DNA of 64,000 nt. It comes from G963665975 sp963665975 (GTDB taxonomy: Bacteria > Bacteroidota > Rhodothermia > Rhodothermales > Bin80). A program made the position numbers and the translations under genes. The stretch spans positions 2,542,001 to 2,606,000 of the forward strand of contig OY762508.1 in assembly GCA_963665975.1 (NCBI GenBank). The letters run 5' to 3'. The notes beneath the pieces were generated by a model. It searched no databases, was not told where the DNA came from, and saw only the letters and a list, made by a program, of their open reading frames with translations. Numbering within the stretch: the stretch's first letter is position 1; each line of letters starts with the position of its first letter. Below are positions 52,309-60,913 of this stretch, piece by piece.

Positions 52309-53073
52309 TCAGAGAATGCTCTCAAGCAGAAAGCGTTGAATCCTGTCTCGGTTTGCCGTCAGGCTGGAAAACTGCTTATCGCAAATATCGCTGAAGCGAG
52401 CCAGCACGTTACGATTGATCGACTCCTGGTTCTCGAAAATAGCAAGTGAGCGCACTGGAATCTCCCACTTCTCGAACTGGAGCAACGCGATTGTGGCATC
52501 GCGAGTCTTACTGTCGCTGTTAAGGGCGCTCACTATAAGCGGTCGGTCCATAGCATTGATACGGCAATCCACTGTGTACTTGCCTTTGGGATCTCGATCA
52601 GGATGGTGCCAGCGAAAAGTCATGCGTTCTTCAGCGATGTTTTCGATCAGTATCGTCTTGAAGTCCTCAAAAAATGTGGACCGAACCCGTTCTCGCGACA
52701 GGAAGGATACATTGGAAATCTTCAGGATGGCTTGGACAAGGGAATACAGCGCATCCCCGAATCGCTCATTCGGTACGTGGAGCAGCAGTTCACCATCTCG
52801 ATCTTCAATCTGGAAACTGGACAACGCGTTCGATATGATCGTCCGTTGTGTGCCGGTTTGAAGGTCTCTCTCATTACCATCAAAAGTGAGGTGCATATAC
52901 GTGTGCGCCTCATCGGAAAACACCCATTGCCCTTCCTCCTTTCGCAGGACAATTGCCAAATTGTCACCATCGTCGAAAGAAAAGGGGGTGAAAACACGGT
53001 AGCGGTCCAACCCTTCTGCTACAAGTCGCACCTGCTTCGAGACCTTCTCGTGGAAGTCCTGCTCTATAGTCAC
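52309..53073 (-). CDS. DUF1828/DUF1829-type protein
   Basis: A 254-residue protein. The N-terminal part, YRVFTPFSFDDGDNLAIVLRKE with WVFSDEAHTYMHL, is the DUF1828 signature, and the C-terminal part with DCRINAMDRPLIVSALNSD resembles DUF1829. This combination is common on phage and plasmid islands, and no activity is established. It probably starts at GTG 53073; an AAAGGGG motif lies 13-20 bp upstream. A short ORF, 53086-53397, ends 12 bp upstream on the same strand and may be a truncated partner gene, but I cannot place its family. Next to two insertion sequences, so likely part of a mobile or island segment. Confidence 0.8.
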   Translation of the reverse strand: MTIEQDFHEKVSKQVRLVAEGLDRYRVFTPFSFDDGDNLAIVLRKEEGQWVFSDEAHTYMHLTFDGNERDLQTGTQRTIISNALSSFQIEDRDGELLLHVPNERFGDALYSLVQAILKISNVSFLSRERVRSTFFEDFKTILIENIAEERMTFRWHHPDRDPKGKYTVDCRINAMDRPLIVSALNSDSKTRDATIALLQFEKWEIPVRSLAIFENQESINRNVLARFSDICDKQFSSLTANRDRIQRFLLESIL

Positions 53074-53494
53074 TATGAACCTGAGCTACCCCTTTACAAA
53101 TGAGTTGAGATGTGATTGGGGCGGACTCCCCAGCTTCACATCGTCGATCATGCGACCCAGAATATTCGGGTAGTCGCAGAAGCGATCAGTTTGTCCGGTG
53201 CCGGCCTTCTTGTGCATACCGATTGTCCAATGCCTGATTGACGACATTTCGTTTGAAAAGGTAAGTTCCGCCCGTACGTCTCCTGTCTGCAGAACCGGTG
53301 GATTTTGCAGGGTGCGTGGTGCGCGGGGGAGTTGACGTGCGCTCTGGGCTATCCAATCTTGTGCCAAGTGAACCACAGCCTGGATGCGGACATACACGAC
53401 TTGAGCGAAAGCGTCTCAGTGGCCATACTCGTTTGTGAGCGTCCCGAATGCGTGGGCGCTAGCGTCATATGGGGCATGAGGGCCGGGGTGCTAT
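53074..53494. other. Region between DUF1828 gene and IS110, possible gene remnant
   Basis: About 420 bp with a minus-strand ORF (53086-53397, 103 codons) whose product has no recognised family. Its stop is 12 bp from the DUF1828 start, the spacing of a translationally coupled pair. The frame could be the 3' end of a gene cut by the IS110 insertion. No other gene or terminator is supported. Confidence 0.3.
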
Positions 53495-54733
53495 CCTAGA
53501 ATTCGAGCTTCCACACGGTGGAGCAGTAAAATGTCGCTGGAGCATGTCCCGGCTACCCGAATCCGCGGGCGGTGGTCGCAGGGCCCTATGGGTCAGCCGC
53601 TGCGCACACAGCTTCCACGGGCTGGGGTGACGAATAGGTGTGGGTTGTAGGCTACATTGTGCTTCCAGATGGTCCAAAGTACGAGCAGTACCTTACGCTG
53701 CGTGTTGAGTCGCGCAGCCGTAGGGTTACCCGTGCGGATCAGTGAGGTCTCGTAGAACTGCGACACCTCGTTGGGTTCACGGGTTTTCCGGGCGGACAGC
53801 CAGCACTGATAGCTGACGGCTTTCAGTGCACCTGACCCCGAGCGGTCGAGGCGTTTGTAGGCCAGAAGCTTGCCGCTGCTGCTGCGCTCCCGTACGCCGA
53901 GTTTGCAGTAACGCCATAGCTTTTGCTTGGTGGCAAACCGGTGCGGCGTCTGAATGAAGGCGTCGAACACATGCGCACTCACCTCGCCGATGCCCGGCAT
54001 TTGCATGAAGCGCTGGATCTCCGGGTATCGCCGTCCCAGGCGGATCATGGCGGCGCGGGCCTCCTTCTGTACGCTGACCGCCGCATCCAGCAGCGTGTAC
54101 AGCCGCCGGACGGTCGCTTGGCGGGCGGCGCTGGGCAGTTGCTTGAGGTAATACGTGCGGTTTGTCTTACTGAACACACGCGTACCCGCCACATGTACGA
54201 CCCCCGCCTGGTGGTACTTGGCCTTGATTTGCGCCTTCAAACTGGCTTGGTTGCGTCGGAAGGCCAGGTACTGCTGTACCGCAATCTTGAAGTCGACGCG
54301 GTGCCCCTGATCGGAATGGTACACCGGGGTCAATTCGCCCAGTCGCAGCAGCCTACAGAGTTTATGGGCATCCGCGTAATCGTCCTTGTTGCCGCCACGG
54401 CTGATCAGCGCGTTCTGTCGTGGGTCACAGACGATGAGCTTGTCCACGTATGGGCGAAGGGCATCCGCGATCCAGCCAGCAAGCGCGGACTCTTCCAACA
54501 CCAGCTGTTTCTCGTGAGCTGGCGCCGCCACCACATGGCTGATCAGGGCTGCTTGAGATGTGGTGAACGCTTTGGTGTACAGCAATCGGCCGGTAGTATT
54601 CATAGCCGCCAAGACGCAGGAGCGTGCATGGGCGTCCAGCCCGAGATAGAGGAGCTTGTGCATGAGTGTGTCGGTCAAGTGAGCGAAGCGAACAGTACAA
54701 AGTTCGCACCCGCTTTTCATTTGACCTAGAATT
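53495..54733 (-). mobile_element. IS110-family insertion sequence, ends inferred from a 9-bp repeat
   Basis: The direct repeat CCTAGAATT lies at 53495-53503 and at 54725-54733, on either side of an IS110 transposase gene. The 1.24-kb span is usual for this family. IS110 elements make no target duplication but leave a short shared core, so the repeat fits as core plus neighbouring bases. Non-coding ends are about 62 bp on the transposase-start side and about 89 bp on the other; family members encode a bridge RNA in one of these. Eight bp beyond the right end begins the IS21 left inverted repeat. Confidence 0.55.
53593..54663 (-). CDS. IS110-family transposase (DEDD recombinase)
   Basis: A 356-residue transposase with an N-terminal RuvC-like DEDD domain (LYLGLDAHARS, VLEESALAGW, VCDPRQNALISRG, KDDYADAHKL) and a C-terminal Transposase_20 domain (MQMPGIGEVSAHVFDAFIQT), which holds the catalytic Ser region of the family. 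ATG 54663 begins the conserved MHKLLYLGLDAHA; the frame is open to 54747 but would run through the IS21 end. Intact and therefore possibly active. It directs site-specific recombination with a bridge RNA encoded in a non-coding end of the same element. Confidence 0.93.
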   Translation of the reverse strand: MHKLLYLGLDAHARSCVLAAMNTTGRLLYTKAFTTSQAALISHVVAAPAHEKQLVLEESALAGWIADALRPYVDKLIVCDPRQNALISRGGNKDDYADAHKLCRLLRLGELTPVYHSDQGHRVDFKIAVQQYLAFRRNQASLKAQIKAKYHQAGVVHVAGTRVFSKTNRTYYLKQLPSAARQATVRRLYTLLDAAVSVQKEARAAMIRLGRRYPEIQRFMQMPGIGEVSAHVFDAFIQTPHRFATKQKLWRYCKLGVRERSSSGKLLAYKRLDRSGSGALKAVSYQCWLSARKTREPNEVSQFYETSLIRTGNPTAARLNTQRKVLLVLWTIWKHNVAYNPHLFVTPARGSCVRSG

Positions 54734-54740
54734 AACGGCA

Positions 54741-54757
54741 ACGACAATTAAAATTTT
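54741..54757. repeat. IS21 left terminal inverted repeat
   Basis: ACGACAATTAAAATTTT, perfect inverse of 57309-57325. It lies 78 bp before the IS110 transposase start on the other strand and 61 bp before the istA start chosen here. Confidence 0.75.
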
Positions 54758-54818
54758 CGGGACCTGAGTCAGTCTTGTGCGTGGACGGCCGGATTTTTCC
54801 AGTCGATCCACATTCGAG

Positions 54819-56327
54819 ATGGTACGAGACTCACAGGTTCTGCTTCTACGCAGGTTGGTATTGAAGAAGGGAGAGTCCATAATGACGGCAGCGGCCAAGG
54901 CTGGCATGAGTGAGCCTACCGCGCGGAAGTACGTGCGGTTGGGCAAGCTGCCAAGCGAGACGAAGCAGCCGCACACGTGGCGTACGCGCAAGGATCCGTT
55001 CGCGGACGTGTGGGAGGAGGTCAAGGCCTTTCTGGAGGTCAATCCCAACATTGAGGTGAAGGCGCTCTTTGGCGAGTTGCAGCGTCGGTATCCGGACAAG
55101 TTCCAGCCGGGCCAGCTGCGCACATTACAGCGGCGGGTGAAGCATTGGAAGGCGACCGAGGGTCCGCCAAAGGAAGTATTCTTTGCCCAGGAGTACGAGC
55201 CGGGAGATCGCGCCCAATCGGACTTTACGTGCATGAACGAGTTGGGTGTGACGATCCAGGGAGAGCCGTTTCCGCATCTGTTGTACCACTTTGTGCTGGC
55301 GTATTCGAACTGGGAGACGGGTACGATTTGCCGTTCAGAGAGCTTCGAGGCGCTCTCGGAGGGTGTGCAGAATGCTCTGCACGCGTGTGGAGGCGCGCCC
55401 AGGCTGCACCAGACGGACTCTATGAGTTGTGCGGTACGCAAGCTGCGTGGCGGCAAAGAGGCTTTTACCGAGCGCTACCAGGCGTTGATGCGCCACTGTG
55501 GCATGGAAGCGCGGCATACGCAGGTACGGAGTCCGCACGAGAACGGAAAGGTAGAGCAGCGGCACTACCGGCTGAAGCTGGCGATAAGGAACCAGCTCAT
55601 GTTGCGTGGTGGAAGCGATTTTGAGAGCCGGCAGGCCTATACAGTGTTTCTTGAGAAGCTGTTTGCGCAGTTGAATGCGCAGCGCAGGGAGCGTTTCGAG
55701 CAGGAGCGGGCCTTGCTGCGGCCTCTTGCGAAGCGGCGACTGGAGAGCTACAAGGCATTTCGGGTGCGAGTATCGAAGGGCAGTGTGATACGGGTTCAGA
55801 GCAACATCTACTCGGTATCGAGCCGGCTGGTCGGCGAATTGGTTGCTGTGCGTCTTTTCAGCGAGGTAGTTGAGGTGTGGTACGGGCAGCATCTCATGGA
55901 GCGCATGCCGCGGCAGTATGGAAAAGGCAAGCACCGTATCAAGTATCGGGATGTGATCGACTCGCTGGTGCGCAAACCGGGGGCGTTTGCCCAATACCGA
56001 TACCGGGCGGAGCTTTTTCCCACACACCGGTTTCGGATGGCCTATGACGCGCTGCATCGGGCGCACAGAGCGTCTCTGAAGGCCGACAAGACGTATCTGC
56101 GTGTGTTGTACTTGGCAGCCAAAGAGAGCGAATCGGGCGTAGACGCTGCCCTGCGTGTGCTGCTGGAGGGCAAAGAGCCCCTTACGGTAGCGGCTGTAGA
56201 AGCGCTGCTGGATCGCATGGTGCAGAAGGCTCCTGTTCTTCTGGTAGCGCCTCCTGTGGTGGATCTGAGTGCGTATGACGGCCTGTTGGAGCCATCGACG
56301 CGGACTTCTCTTACCGTAGCACCATGA
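54819..56327 (+). CDS. istA: IS21-family transposase IstA
   Basis: The 502-residue DDE transposase of the IS21 element. It has an N-terminal helix-turn-helix (MTAAAKAGMSEPTARKYVRL) and a DDE core with Asp in DRAQSDFTCMN, Asp in LHQTDSMS and Glu in RSPHENGKVEQRHYRLKL. The start ATG 54819 (MVRDSQVLLLRRLVLKKG) follows usual IstA length; ATG 54777 is also in frame. The stop overlaps the istB start by 4 bp, so the two are translationally coupled. Intact reading frame. Confidence 0.9.
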   Translation: MVRDSQVLLLRRLVLKKGESIMTAAAKAGMSEPTARKYVRLGKLPSETKQPHTWRTRKDPFADVWEEVKAFLEVNPNIEVKALFGELQRRYPDKFQPGQLRTLQRRVKHWKATEGPPKEVFFAQEYEPGDRAQSDFTCMNELGVTIQGEPFPHLLYHFVLAYSNWETGTICRSESFEALSEGVQNALHACGGAPRLHQTDSMSCAVRKLRGGKEAFTERYQALMRHCGMEARHTQVRSPHENGKVEQRHYRLKLAIRNQLMLRGGSDFESRQAYTVFLEKLFAQLNAQRRERFEQERALLRPLAKRRLESYKAFRVRVSKGSVIRVQSNIYSVSSRLVGELVAVRLFSEVVEVWYGQHLMERMPRQYGKGKHRIKYRDVIDSLVRKPGAFAQYRYRAELFPTHRFRMAYDALHRAHRASLKADKTYLRVLYLAAKESESGVDAALRVLLEGKEPLTVAAVEALLDRMVQKAPVLLVAPPVVDLSAYDGLLEPSTRTSLTVAP

Positions 56328-57118
56328 AGACGCTGACGTCAACAGAACTGGAGCGGGCGCTGCAGGCAGGGCTCAAGGAGCTCCGTATGCCGGCGATCCG
56401 GGCGTGCTGGCGGGAGAAGGCCGATATGGCCCGCAGGGAGGCCTTGAGCTTCGAGCGTTTCCTGTTGGAGCTCATAGAAGAGGAGCAACAGGAGCGTCAC
56501 AGCAATCGCATTCAGCGTTGGCTGCGCGAGTCGCGGCTGCCGCTGGAGAAGACGCTGGACACATTCGATCGGGGCCGGTTGCCCTTGCGGTTAGACCACC
56601 ATCTGCGTGTGCTATTGGAGGGAGGCTTTCTGGACCGCAAGGAGAATGTCCTGGTCTTCGGTCCTCCCGGCAGCGGCAAGACGCACCTGGTGTGTGCACT
56701 GGGTCGGGAGCTGATCTTTCAGCGGCGGCGCGTGCTCTTCTACAATTGCAGCACCCTGGTACAGGATCTGCTATGGGCCAAACAGCAGCTGCGTCTGCCC
56801 AAGCTCCTCAAGCGATTATCTCGCTTTGAGGCGCTCATTATCGACGACATCGGCTACGTGCAGCACACTCGGGAGGAGATGGAGGTGCTGTTTCTGCTCT
56901 TGTCGCAGCGCTACGAGCGTGGCAGCGTGCTTCTTACGAGCAATTTGGCCTTCAGTCAGTGGGAGCGCATCTTCAAGGATCCGATGACCACGGCTGCGGC
57001 CATAGACCGGCTCGTGCATCACAGCGTGATACTGGAGCTGAATGTGCCGAGCTATCGGCTGGAGGCTTCCAAGCGGCGCCAACAGGTCCAGGATGACGCC
57101 CAGAGCGCTGGGTCCTGA
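56324..57118 (+). CDS. istB: IS21-family ATPase IstB
   Basis: A 264-residue AAA+ helper ATPase of the IS21 element, related to DnaC. It selects target DNA and activates IstA. Walker A GPPGSGKTHLVCALG, Walker B ALIIDDIGYVQ and the sensor region LLTSNLAFSQWERIF are intact. It overlaps istA by 4 bp (ATGA). The C-terminal tail (RRQQVQDDAQSAGS) is typical. Confidence 0.93.
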   Translation: MKTLTSTELERALQAGLKELRMPAIRACWREKADMARREALSFERFLLELIEEEQQERHSNRIQRWLRESRLPLEKTLDTFDRGRLPLRLDHHLRVLLEGGFLDRKENVLVFGPPGSGKTHLVCALGRELIFQRRRVLFYNCSTLVQDLLWAKQQLRLPKLLKRLSRFEALIIDDIGYVQHTREEMEVLFLLLSQRYERGSVLLTSNLAFSQWERIFKDPMTTAAAIDRLVHHSVILELNVPSYRLEASKRRQQVQDDAQSAGS

Positions 57119-57308
57119 CATCGTATAGACAGCCGTGAGGCGCTTGGGCGCTATAGGAAGCCGGGTAATACGTGGTGTTTCCAGGAGTATTGGTGCGCGG
57201 AATGCCACGCTGACAAGGTCTGTGGAAAAGATAATGTATGGCGTCTGTCTACAATTGGATTCACGCGTACCGGCCGGGGGCGAAAAAGCACTCGGCCTCT
57301 GTCTTTAC

Positions 57309-57325
57309 AAAATTTTAATTGTCGT
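57309..57325. repeat. IS21 right terminal inverted repeat
   Basis: AAAATTTTAATTGTCGT, perfect inverse of 54741-54757. It lies 191 bp beyond the istB stop. Confidence 0.75.
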
Positions 57326-57670
57326 CGACCAAAAAAATAATTGACGTTGATCAAATGCCGCACCGATGCACAATGAATGCAATAGCCGTAGGAATTCACG
57401 TCTCAGAATCAGAACGACGGTAGATACAATGTCCAGCGATTCATGGTTCTGGATTCGTAATGGCCAAAATCTATTCTCTTGCGGCCAAGTCGTGTTCGAT
57501 GATGTAGCTGCAGAGGCGTACCGTACAATAGTCTGCGCTCGCCTGTAGTACGATTTCGAGAATTCGATGGTGATCATGTATCGAGAAGAGTGAAAACAGT
57601 ATGGATTTGACATCCCGTACCCCTCCTGATACCTTACAAGGGCTTCTCACTCACTTCGCTGAGGACCACC
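57326..57670. other. Spacer after IS21, promoter zone of the amidohydrolase
   Basis: About 345 bp with no supported gene; ORFs on both strands (plus 57366-57548, minus 57305-57613) have no family. An AT-rich stretch GTCGACCAAAAAAATAATTGACGTTGATCA (57325-57353 region) follows the IS21 repeat and may contain its outer end. Confidence 0.4.
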
Positions 57671-59044
57671 ATGGCCCACCGCTCCCTGCTCTTGTTCGCG
57701 CTTCTGCTATTGCTGCCTGGATGGTTGTTTGCCCAGGATTGGCCGGATCCTGAAGACATACCGCCGGAAATCATTCAGCAACATTTCACCCCGACGCTTA
57801 CCGCGATCCGCGCTGGCCATCTGATCGATCCCGAAACCGGCACCATCGCCGCCGACCAGATCATCCTGACCCGCTTCGACCCGCGTAGTGGAAAGAGCGA
57901 GATTCTGGACGTAGGCTCCAACGTGGAGATCCCGGATGGCGCCGAGGTCATCGATCTGACGGACCATTATGTGTTGCCGGGTCTGGTCGACACCCACGAC
58001 CACCTGGCTATCACCTACAAGCGCATCCCGGAGAATAACGTCTACTACTTCACCATCATCATGGATAGCACGCCGATCCGTGCGATACAGGCGTTCTCCA
58101 ACGGGTTTCAAAAGCTGGCCTCGGGTTTCACCGTCGTGCGCGACCTGGGCAACAACGGGAACTATGCTGACACGGCCCTGCGGCATGCTATTGAGCAGGG
58201 ATGGGTACCGGGCCCGACACTCATCAACGCAGGCATCATCATCGGGGCCTACGGTGGTCAGTTTCACGAAGTCCCCGAATGGGAGAGCACGGTTTACCCC
58301 GAATACCTCAACGCCGACACAAACGACGAGATCGTCAAAGCCATCCGACAGAATATCCACTACGGTGCCAAGGTGATCAAGGTTTGTGTGGACTGTCAGC
58401 AGTATCCCTACACGGTGGAGCAATTGGAGCTGTTCGTAAAGGAGGCGGCAAATGCCGGATTGCGCGTCTCAGGACACGTGCAAACGACGGAGGGCGCTCG
58501 CCGTGCTATTGTTGCAGGCCTCTGGTCGCTTGACCATGCGAGCGCGCTTACGGACGAGTTGCACAAAATGATGGCCGAACGAGGCATTTACCGCGCCGGC
58601 ACCGAAACACCGCTGACGTGGTATCGGGGGACCGAGGAGCGGTTCGCGCGGACTGTGAGGGGGCTCCGTAACGCCTATGAAAACAACGTGAAGCTCACCT
58701 TTTCCACCGACGCCGATTATTACGTTCCCGGCCTGCATCGCGGCGAGATCACCATCGATTTTCTCAGGACATGGAAAGCCGCTGATATCCCCGCGCCTGA
58801 TATTCTGAAGGCCATGACTACCACGGGCTATGAAGCCTGCGAAGTCCAGGACGAACGGGGACCTATCAAGCAGGGCTTCGCCGCAGACATCATTGCCGTG
58901 TCGGAAAATCCGCTGGACGACATCGACGCGCTTCGGGATGTGCGGTTTGTCATGAAAGACGGCACGGTCTTCAAGCGTGATGGGATCGTGATGCCGATGA
59001 ATTTCTTCCACAGTGGCCCGAAGTACGGCTGGCGCGTGCGGTAG
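57671..59044 (+). CDS. Exported amidohydrolase (metal-dependent)
   Basis: A 457-residue amidohydrolase of the Sgx9260/prolidase-like subgroup. Signal peptide MAHRSLLLFALLLLLPGW ending at LFAQ. Metal and active-site motifs: VDTHDHL (HxH, here HDH), KVIKVCVDC with a candidate carboxylated Lys, SGHVQTTEGARRA, WSLDHASAL and FSTDADYY with the last Asp. The domain finishes with a beta-sandwich GFAADIIAVSENPLDDI. Substrates of the group are often dipeptides or imides with N-acyl groups; the exact one is unknown. An intrinsic terminator overlaps the stop codon. The PD40 lipoprotein gene starts 102 bp downstream. Confidence 0.9.
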   Translation: MAHRSLLLFALLLLLPGWLFAQDWPDPEDIPPEIIQQHFTPTLTAIRAGHLIDPETGTIAADQIILTRFDPRSGKSEILDVGSNVEIPDGAEVIDLTDHYVLPGLVDTHDHLAITYKRIPENNVYYFTIIMDSTPIRAIQAFSNGFQKLASGFTVVRDLGNNGNYADTALRHAIEQGWVPGPTLINAGIIIGAYGGQFHEVPEWESTVYPEYLNADTNDEIVKAIRQNIHYGAKVIKVCVDCQQYPYTVEQLELFVKEAANAGLRVSGHVQTTEGARRAIVAGLWSLDHASALTDELHKMMAERGIYRAGTETPLTWYRGTEERFARTVRGLRNAYENNVKLTFSTDADYYVPGLHRGEITIDFLRTWKAADIPAPDILKAMTTTGYEACEVQDERGPIKQGFAADIIAVSENPLDDIDALRDVRFVMKDGTVFKRDGIVMPMNFFHSGPKYGWRVR

Positions 59045-59056
59045 CCGTACTTTTTT
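59036..59056 (+). terminator. Intrinsic terminator of the amidohydrolase gene
   Basis: GTGCGG (59036-59041), loop TAG (the stop codon), CCGTAC (59045-59050) with one G-U pair, then six T (59051-59056). A compact Rho-independent terminator that includes the stop codon in its loop. Confidence 0.7.
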
Positions 59057-59146
59057 GGCGCAGGCTGTTCCTCCTATCCATGTTAATAATGGTGGCGAGC
59101 GCCTGCACTCTTCTCAGGCGGATCGACGCCAAGTATGGATACGGTC

Positions 59147-60061
59147 ATGAAAAAGCCAGCCCTCATTTTCCTCATTCTCCTCTTCACATTTGGATGTCAG
59201 CCAACGGAGCCCGAGTCTGTAGAGACCATGGCTGACGAGTTGACGCCGCACCAGATCGTCTTTCAGACCAATCGGGATGGAAACACGGAGGTCTACGTCA
59301 TGCAGGCGGATGGATCCGGCCTCACCAACCTGACCCACCACGATTCACTAGATTACCACCCCTCCGGGTCGCTGGATGGGGCAAGGATTGCGTTCATTTC
59401 GGGACGCGATGGCAACCGGGAGATTTACGTGATGGATGCCAGCGGAGCCAACGCCACCCGGCTGACGGACCACGATGCAGCGGACCTCGATCCATCATTC
59501 TCGCCGGACGGATCGAATATCACGTTTGACTCGGACCGAGACGGAAATGAGGAGGTCTATGTAATGCGTGCTGACGGTACAGACCTCAACCGACTGACCA
59601 ATCATGAAGCAGTGGACAGTCACCCACTCTGGTCGCCGGATGGATCGAGGATTGCGTTCTACTCAAACAGGGATAACGTGGCGAGCGACTCGATGGATAT
59701 CTATGTGGTGGACGCTGACGGCGCCAACCTCGTGCGGTTGACCGATCATGAAGCGGATGATCGGTACCCTTCCTGGTCCCCGGACGGCGCCCGTATCACC
59801 TTCAGTTCGGATCGTGACGGCAACGCCGAGATTTATGTGATGAATGCCGACGGATCGAATCAGATGCGTCTGACGCATCATGAGGGTGACGATTTGGCGC
59901 CAGCTTGGTCGCCGGACGGGTCGATGATCACTTTCGTGTGCCGCCTGCCCGACGGCAACATGGATGTCTTTCTGATGCAATCTGACGGATCCGGCCTCAC
60001 CAACCTGACCGACCATCCCGCCTCAGACAGCAATCCGCGGTGGCTATTTCAAGGTGAGTGA
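59147..60061 (+). CDS. TolB-like PD40 (WD40-like) repeat lipoprotein
   Basis: A 304-residue exported lipoprotein (MKKPALIFLILLFTFGC, lipobox FTFGC). Six repeats of about 40-44 residues follow, each with a core such as PDGSRIAFYSNRD, then EIYVMDADGSN and LTNLTDH, the PD40/TolB pattern that forms a six-bladed propeller. Repeats are highly alike (SPDGS, RDGN, DGS), which points to recent homogenisation. It most likely reads or binds a partner in the periplasm. ATG 59147 gives the lipobox; an ATG at 59135 adds four residues. Confidence 0.88.
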   Translation: MKKPALIFLILLFTFGCQPTEPESVETMADELTPHQIVFQTNRDGNTEVYVMQADGSGLTNLTHHDSLDYHPSGSLDGARIAFISGRDGNREIYVMDASGANATRLTDHDAADLDPSFSPDGSNITFDSDRDGNEEVYVMRADGTDLNRLTNHEAVDSHPLWSPDGSRIAFYSNRDNVASDSMDIYVVDADGANLVRLTDHEADDRYPSWSPDGARITFSSDRDGNAEIYVMNADGSNQMRLTHHEGDDLAPAWSPDGSMITFVCRLPDGNMDVFLMQSDGSGLTNLTDHPASDSNPRWLFQGE

Positions 60062-60156
60062 GGCAGCAGAAACCGGGAGCCACTCGGCAGCACATTAGCG
60101 GATGCGCGTTGCCGAGGCTCAGACCTCTTATCCCGGACCACCGGATCCTGCGAACT

Positions 60157-60182
60157 GGCGTGCCAGGCCCCGACCCTACTAT
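60157..60182. repeat. 26-bp dispersed repeat, copy 2
   Basis: Starts GGCGTGCCAGGCCCCGACCC; matches 24 of 26 bases at 30006-30031 next to the group II intron. It follows the PD40 gene by about 95 bp. The remainder of 60062-60414 contains hairpin-rich sequence (CTCTTGCGG...CCGC...CGAAGAG around 60216-60266) with no recognisable gene. Confidence 0.55.
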
Positions 60183-60414
60183 ACTGGGTCAGGGTAACCA
60201 GAGGAGGAGTTGTCTCTTGCGGTACGGAGTACGCTCTGTACTTTCCGCTACGCTGCGGTCGAAGAGATGATGAAGACGTAGAAAAAGTATCTCCGTGCTA
60301 CGACTATTGGCGTACCGCGACGGACATGAGGAGGGGTATGTCGAAGATTCGACGTATGGTGAAGGAAGGGTGAGGCATTTCCCTTGGAAGGGTGTTAGAT
60401 TCGCAGTTGGTTCC

Positions 60415-60747
60415 ATGAAGCAGTCGCGAAGAAGGGCTATGCCAGATCGTGAATCAAGTGAGCATACCCAAGTATGGGACAAGAAAAAACTTGCTTCCTT
60501 CAAAGAGAGGATGGCAGGGTTATTTCAGGAGTTACTTGAAATAGTTGAAAGCGAATATTTCTCTGACTGGGCTTTAGAGGAAATCAACGCCAGACTAAAC
60601 AAAGACACGCTCACGCTTCGGGACTTGATTGCGATTATGAGTGAAGCTTGCGAGGACATGTTCGATCTGATAGCGTTGTCGGAAGAGTCCGCTGATCAAG
60701 CGGTCTACACGTTAAGTGAGATTAAACAAGAATTTGGGCAATTGTAA
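60415..60747 (+). CDS. Hypothetical protein, 110 residues
   Basis: ATG 60415 starts a 110-residue protein rich in Glu, Lys, Leu and Ala, predicted helical (KLASFKERMAGLFQELLEIV; LNKDTLTLRDLIAIMSEACED). No signal peptide, no membrane segment, no recognised family. The frame is open back to 60295, but the added residues look non-coding. Its product might be an antitoxin or adaptor given the toxin remnant 170 bp downstream; there is no direct evidence for that. Confidence 0.5.
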   Translation: MKQSRRRAMPDRESSEHTQVWDKKKLASFKERMAGLFQELLEIVESEYFSDWALEEINARLNKDTLTLRDLIAIMSEACEDMFDLIALSEESADQAVYTLSEIKQEFGQL

Positions 60748-60913
60748 GCACTAAGGATAATCCCTTTGCCCGCATTCCAAATTGTGGAAAAAGAACAGGG
60801 GGGATCCATCCTATTTTGGTCATGGTCGACCCATTAGCGCCATGCCGGAACTCATTCTGACTTAGTCTCCACGCCAGCGGCTACGCAGAATCACAGAATA
60901 AGACCAGCCTGCA

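Larger units (their letters stand above)
54741..57325 (+). mobile_element. IS21-family insertion sequence
   Basis: A 17-bp perfect inverted repeat ACGACAATTAAAATTTT (54741-54757) and its complement (57309-57325) bracket istA and istB. The span of about 2.6 kb fits the family. IS21 ends commonly have extra subterminal repeats and begin with TG; I could not fix the outermost bases, and no clear 4-8-bp target duplication is seen next to the repeats. The left end lies 8 bp from the IS110 end, so one element seems to have inserted beside or within the other's end. Confidence 0.75.

Noticed and set aside
53086..53397. Minus-strand ORF before the DUF1828 gene
   Set aside because: Spacing fits a coupled gene but the protein has no recognised family; left as a possible remnant.
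53923..54729. Plus-strand 268-codon ORF opposite the IS110 transposase
   Set aside because: Antisense to a well-supported transposase; no independent features.
55335..56342. Minus-strand 335-codon ORF opposite istA
   Set aside because: Shadow of the IstA gene; no family features.
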